The notes under the pieces were generated by a model, which was not told the origin of the DNA, did not search any database, and saw only the letters and a program-made list of their open reading frames with translations. The position numbers and the translations under genes are program-made. A stretch of 9,356 nt of DNA from Rickettsiaceae bacterium (GTDB lineage Bacteria; Pseudomonadota; Alphaproteobacteria; Rickettsiales; Rickettsiaceae): the NCBI GenBank assembly GCA_030731565.1, contig JANQTT010000121.1, forward strand, positions 1 to 9,356, in the 5' to 3' direction. Positions 7,649 through 9,356 of the stretch are shown piece after piece. Position 1 is the stretch's first letter. Each line of letters opens with the position of its first letter.

Positions 7649-8984
7649 TTTTACTAATAGCAATATTATGTTTAAATTACTTTTAGCCATGCAGACTATA
7701 TTGCTGCTTAGCTTTGCAGGTTCTGCTTACGCTAAAGAAGAGCCAGAAGAAAAACATCCAAATAGCTATTATTTCAGACAGTTTCAAGATGTATTTCAAA
7801 GAATTGAAAAAACATACATTCAGGAACCAAATCGTCAAGAAATGACAAATGAAGCGATAAATGGGATGCTAAAATCTCTTGACCCTTATTCTGGCTATTT
7901 TACAGATGATGATTTTGACTTTTTTGTAAACCAAACGGATGGAGAATTTGGTGGGATTGGCGTTGAAATAATGCCAGATAGCGGAGCAATTAAGGTAATC
8001 ACGCCAATTGATGACTTGCCGGCATATAAAGCAGGAATTAGGGCTGGCGACTTTATAGTAGGTGTTAATGGCCAGTTGGTGTCTAACCTTGGTTTTAATA
8101 AAGCTGTGCAAGAAATGCGCGGTGAGCCTGGAACAAAATTGAACCTCCTTGTGGTTAAAGAAGAAGAAAATAAAACTGAAGAAATCGAATTAAAGCGGGA
8201 AATCGTAAAAATAAAGCCAATAAAATATGAAATTGAAGAAGAGGATTTTGGCGGAATCGGTTACGTTAGGATAGTGGCCTTTAACCATCAAACCAGCACT
8301 GAGCTGAAAAAGGCTGTTGCTGATATTGAAAAAAAACTAAAAGCTAAAAAGAAAAACCTAAAAGGGATTATCTTAGATTTAAGAAGCAATCCTGGCGGCT
8401 TGTTTGATGAGGCAACAGCCGTTAGTGAATACTTCATAGATCATGGAGTTATAGTTTCGGTAAAAGGTAGAGATAGCAGTAACGATACTATTACTTCTGC
8501 TGGAAGATTTGTAGCAAAAGCTCCGAATATTCCAATTGTAGCTTTAATTAATTCAGGAACTGCATCTGCGGCAGAAATCGTTGCAGGCGCTCTGCAAGAC
8601 CATAAAAGGGCAGTAATTGTTGGTACTACATCTTATGGTAAAGGTTTAGTGCAGGTTTTCACCCAAATCGGTAAGCGTAAAGCTGTAAAACTAACAACAG
8701 CAAAATACTACACTCCAAGCGGAAGGTCTATTAACGCAAAAGGAATTGAGCCGGATATTTATATTGAAAATGCTAAGGTAGAATTTTCTGAAAAAGAAGA
8801 TAATGAAAAATCATTTACTAGTTCATCCATAAAAAGCTATTTGAAAAAATATAATAATGATGAAAAAACAGAAGAAGTGTCTGATATAAAAGAGCATAAA
8901 ATGTCTCAAAAATATAAAGATGATTATCAATACGCTAGAGCATATGATCTGATTAGAGGCTTAGTTATTAATCATTCAAAATAG
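7641..8984 (+). CDS. ctpA: S41 C-terminal processing protease (CtpA/Prc family)
   Basis: This is a periplasmic serine protease that trims or degrades envelope proteins from their C-termini. With the ATG at 7641 it has 447 residues. A signal peptide has a hydrophobic core ending in SAYA, with cleavage likely after residue 31. A PDZ domain follows (about 101-175, starting at FGGIGVEI), then the S41 catalytic domain (about 201-376) with LRSNPGGL, nucleophile S309 in SGTASAAEI, K334 in SYGKG and Q338, the normal Ser/Lys arrangement. The C-terminal tail (about 385-440) is rich in Lys, Glu and Ser. The frame is open from ATG 7599, but that would bury the signal peptide. ATG 7641 overlaps the parE stop by 8 nt (TGAG at 7627-7630 as weak ribosome site), and ATG 7668 would give a compact 22-residue signal. 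The exact start is undecided; the family is certain. Confidence 0.93.
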   Translation: MYNFTNSNIMFKLLLAMQTILLLSFAGSAYAKEEPEEKHPNSYYFRQFQDVFQRIEKTYIQEPNRQEMTNEAINGMLKSLDPYSGYFTDDDFDFFVNQTDGEFGGIGVEIMPDSGAIKVITPIDDLPAYKAGIRAGDFIVGVNGQLVSNLGFNKAVQEMRGEPGTKLNLLVVKEEENKTEEIELKREIVKIKPIKYEIEEEDFGGIGYVRIVAFNHQTSTELKKAVADIEKKLKAKKKNLKGIILDLRSNPGGLFDEATAVSEYFIDHGVIVSVKGRDSSNDTITSAGRFVAKAPNIPIVALINSGTASAAEIVAGALQDHKRAVIVGTTSYGKGLVQVFTQIGKRKAVKLTTAKYYTPSGRSINAKGIEPDIYIENAKVEFSEKEDNEKSFTSSSIKSYLKKYNNDEKTEEVSDIKEHKMSQKYKDDYQYARAYDLIRGLVINHSK

Positions 8985-8991
8985 ATAATTC

Positions 8992-9356
8992 ATGTTAAAA
9001 GATTTACAGCTCAGGGCAAAATTAAAAAGATACTTAATATGGTTAAACGTAGCCCTGGGAATCCTATTACTTTTTTTAATAGTTTATTGGTTGGCTTCTG
9101 TCCGTCCAAACCAAATTAAGCAAGCAATTCAGCTGAGCCAATATAGATTTTATACAATGGATAATTTACCAGAAGGTGATAATCAAATAAACCCAGATTA
9201 TATTGGCTTGCAAAAGGATATAGCCGATACTACGGAAGAGATAAATCAAGTGGAAGCAGAATTGGCAGCCATAGATTCGGAGCCCCCTGATATTGAATTT
9301 TCTGATACTAGCGAATTACTTGCAGATACAAATAAGCTACTAGAAAAAACTAATCA
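8992..9356 (+). CDS. membrane-anchored protein, N-terminal part; possibly divergent polysaccharide deacetylase
   Basis: An open frame begins at ATG 8992, 7 nt after the ctpA stop, and runs off the window after 121 codons. The visible part has a basic N-terminus (KDLQLRAKLKR), one strongly hydrophobic segment at about residues 14-35, and then a polar, acidic stretch rich in Asp, Glu, Gln and Asn with heptad-like Leu/Ile spacing around 70-121, suggesting coiled coil. The expected topology is N-in with the rest in the periplasm. No Shine-Dalgarno is obvious, so coupling to ctpA is likely. In many alphaproteobacteria the gene after ctpA encodes a divergent polysaccharide deacetylase (YibQ/DUF610) with such an N-terminal anchor. 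That identity is inferred only from position and architecture, because the catalytic domain would lie beyond the window. It is clearly co-directional with parE-ctpA. Confidence 0.75.
   Translation, partial: MLKDLQLRAKLKRYLIWLNVALGILLLFLIVYWLASVRPNQIKQAIQLSQYRFYTMDNLPEGDNQINPDYIGLQKDIADTTEEINQVEAELAAIDSEPPDIEFSDTSELLADTNKLLEKTN

Overview
The window is an ordinary-looking, AT-rich chromosomal segment of a bacterium, most likely an alphaproteobacterium of the Rickettsiales or a related reduced-genome lineage. I infer this from the strong A/T bias, the style of the encoded proteins (TrmB, ParE and CtpA resemble rickettsial forms), the dprA-topA pairing, and the ctpA gene followed by a membrane-anchored protein. 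No database search was run, so the lineage is an inference.

Layout. Positions 1-74 hold a tRNA-Arg(CCG) that lacks its first three bases because the window cuts it. Positions 75-317 are non-coding and contain a 27-bp near-perfect direct repeat built from abutting palindromes. A tRNA-Ala(GGC) lies on the minus strand (318-393), with a good promoter read from 456 down to 429. From 600 onward every gene is on the plus strand: trmB (tRNA m7G46 methyltransferase), a typical 2-Cys peroxiredoxin with its own promoter, dprA (ssDNA-binding RecA loader), topA (topoisomerase I), a 159-nt gap with hairpins, parE (topoisomerase IV subunit B), a ctpA-type S41 periplasmic protease overlapping the end of parE, and the start of a single-pass membrane protein that runs off the end.

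Functional picture. The segment is mainly housekeeping. TopA and ParE act on opposite sides of DNA topology: TopA relaxes negative supercoils, and ParE with ParC decatenates. DprA handles incoming or single-stranded DNA. TrmB and the tRNAs serve translation. The peroxiredoxin detoxifies peroxides. CtpA and its downstream neighbour act at the cell envelope. Probable transcription units are trmB, prx-dprA-topA, and parE-ctpA-downstream ORF.

I found no convincing novel system such as a defence island, CRISPR array or prophage. The items most worth a second look are the tandem palindromic repeat between the two tRNA genes, a strong GC-rich inverted repeat that could sequester the dprA ribosome binding site, and the structured topA-parE gap.
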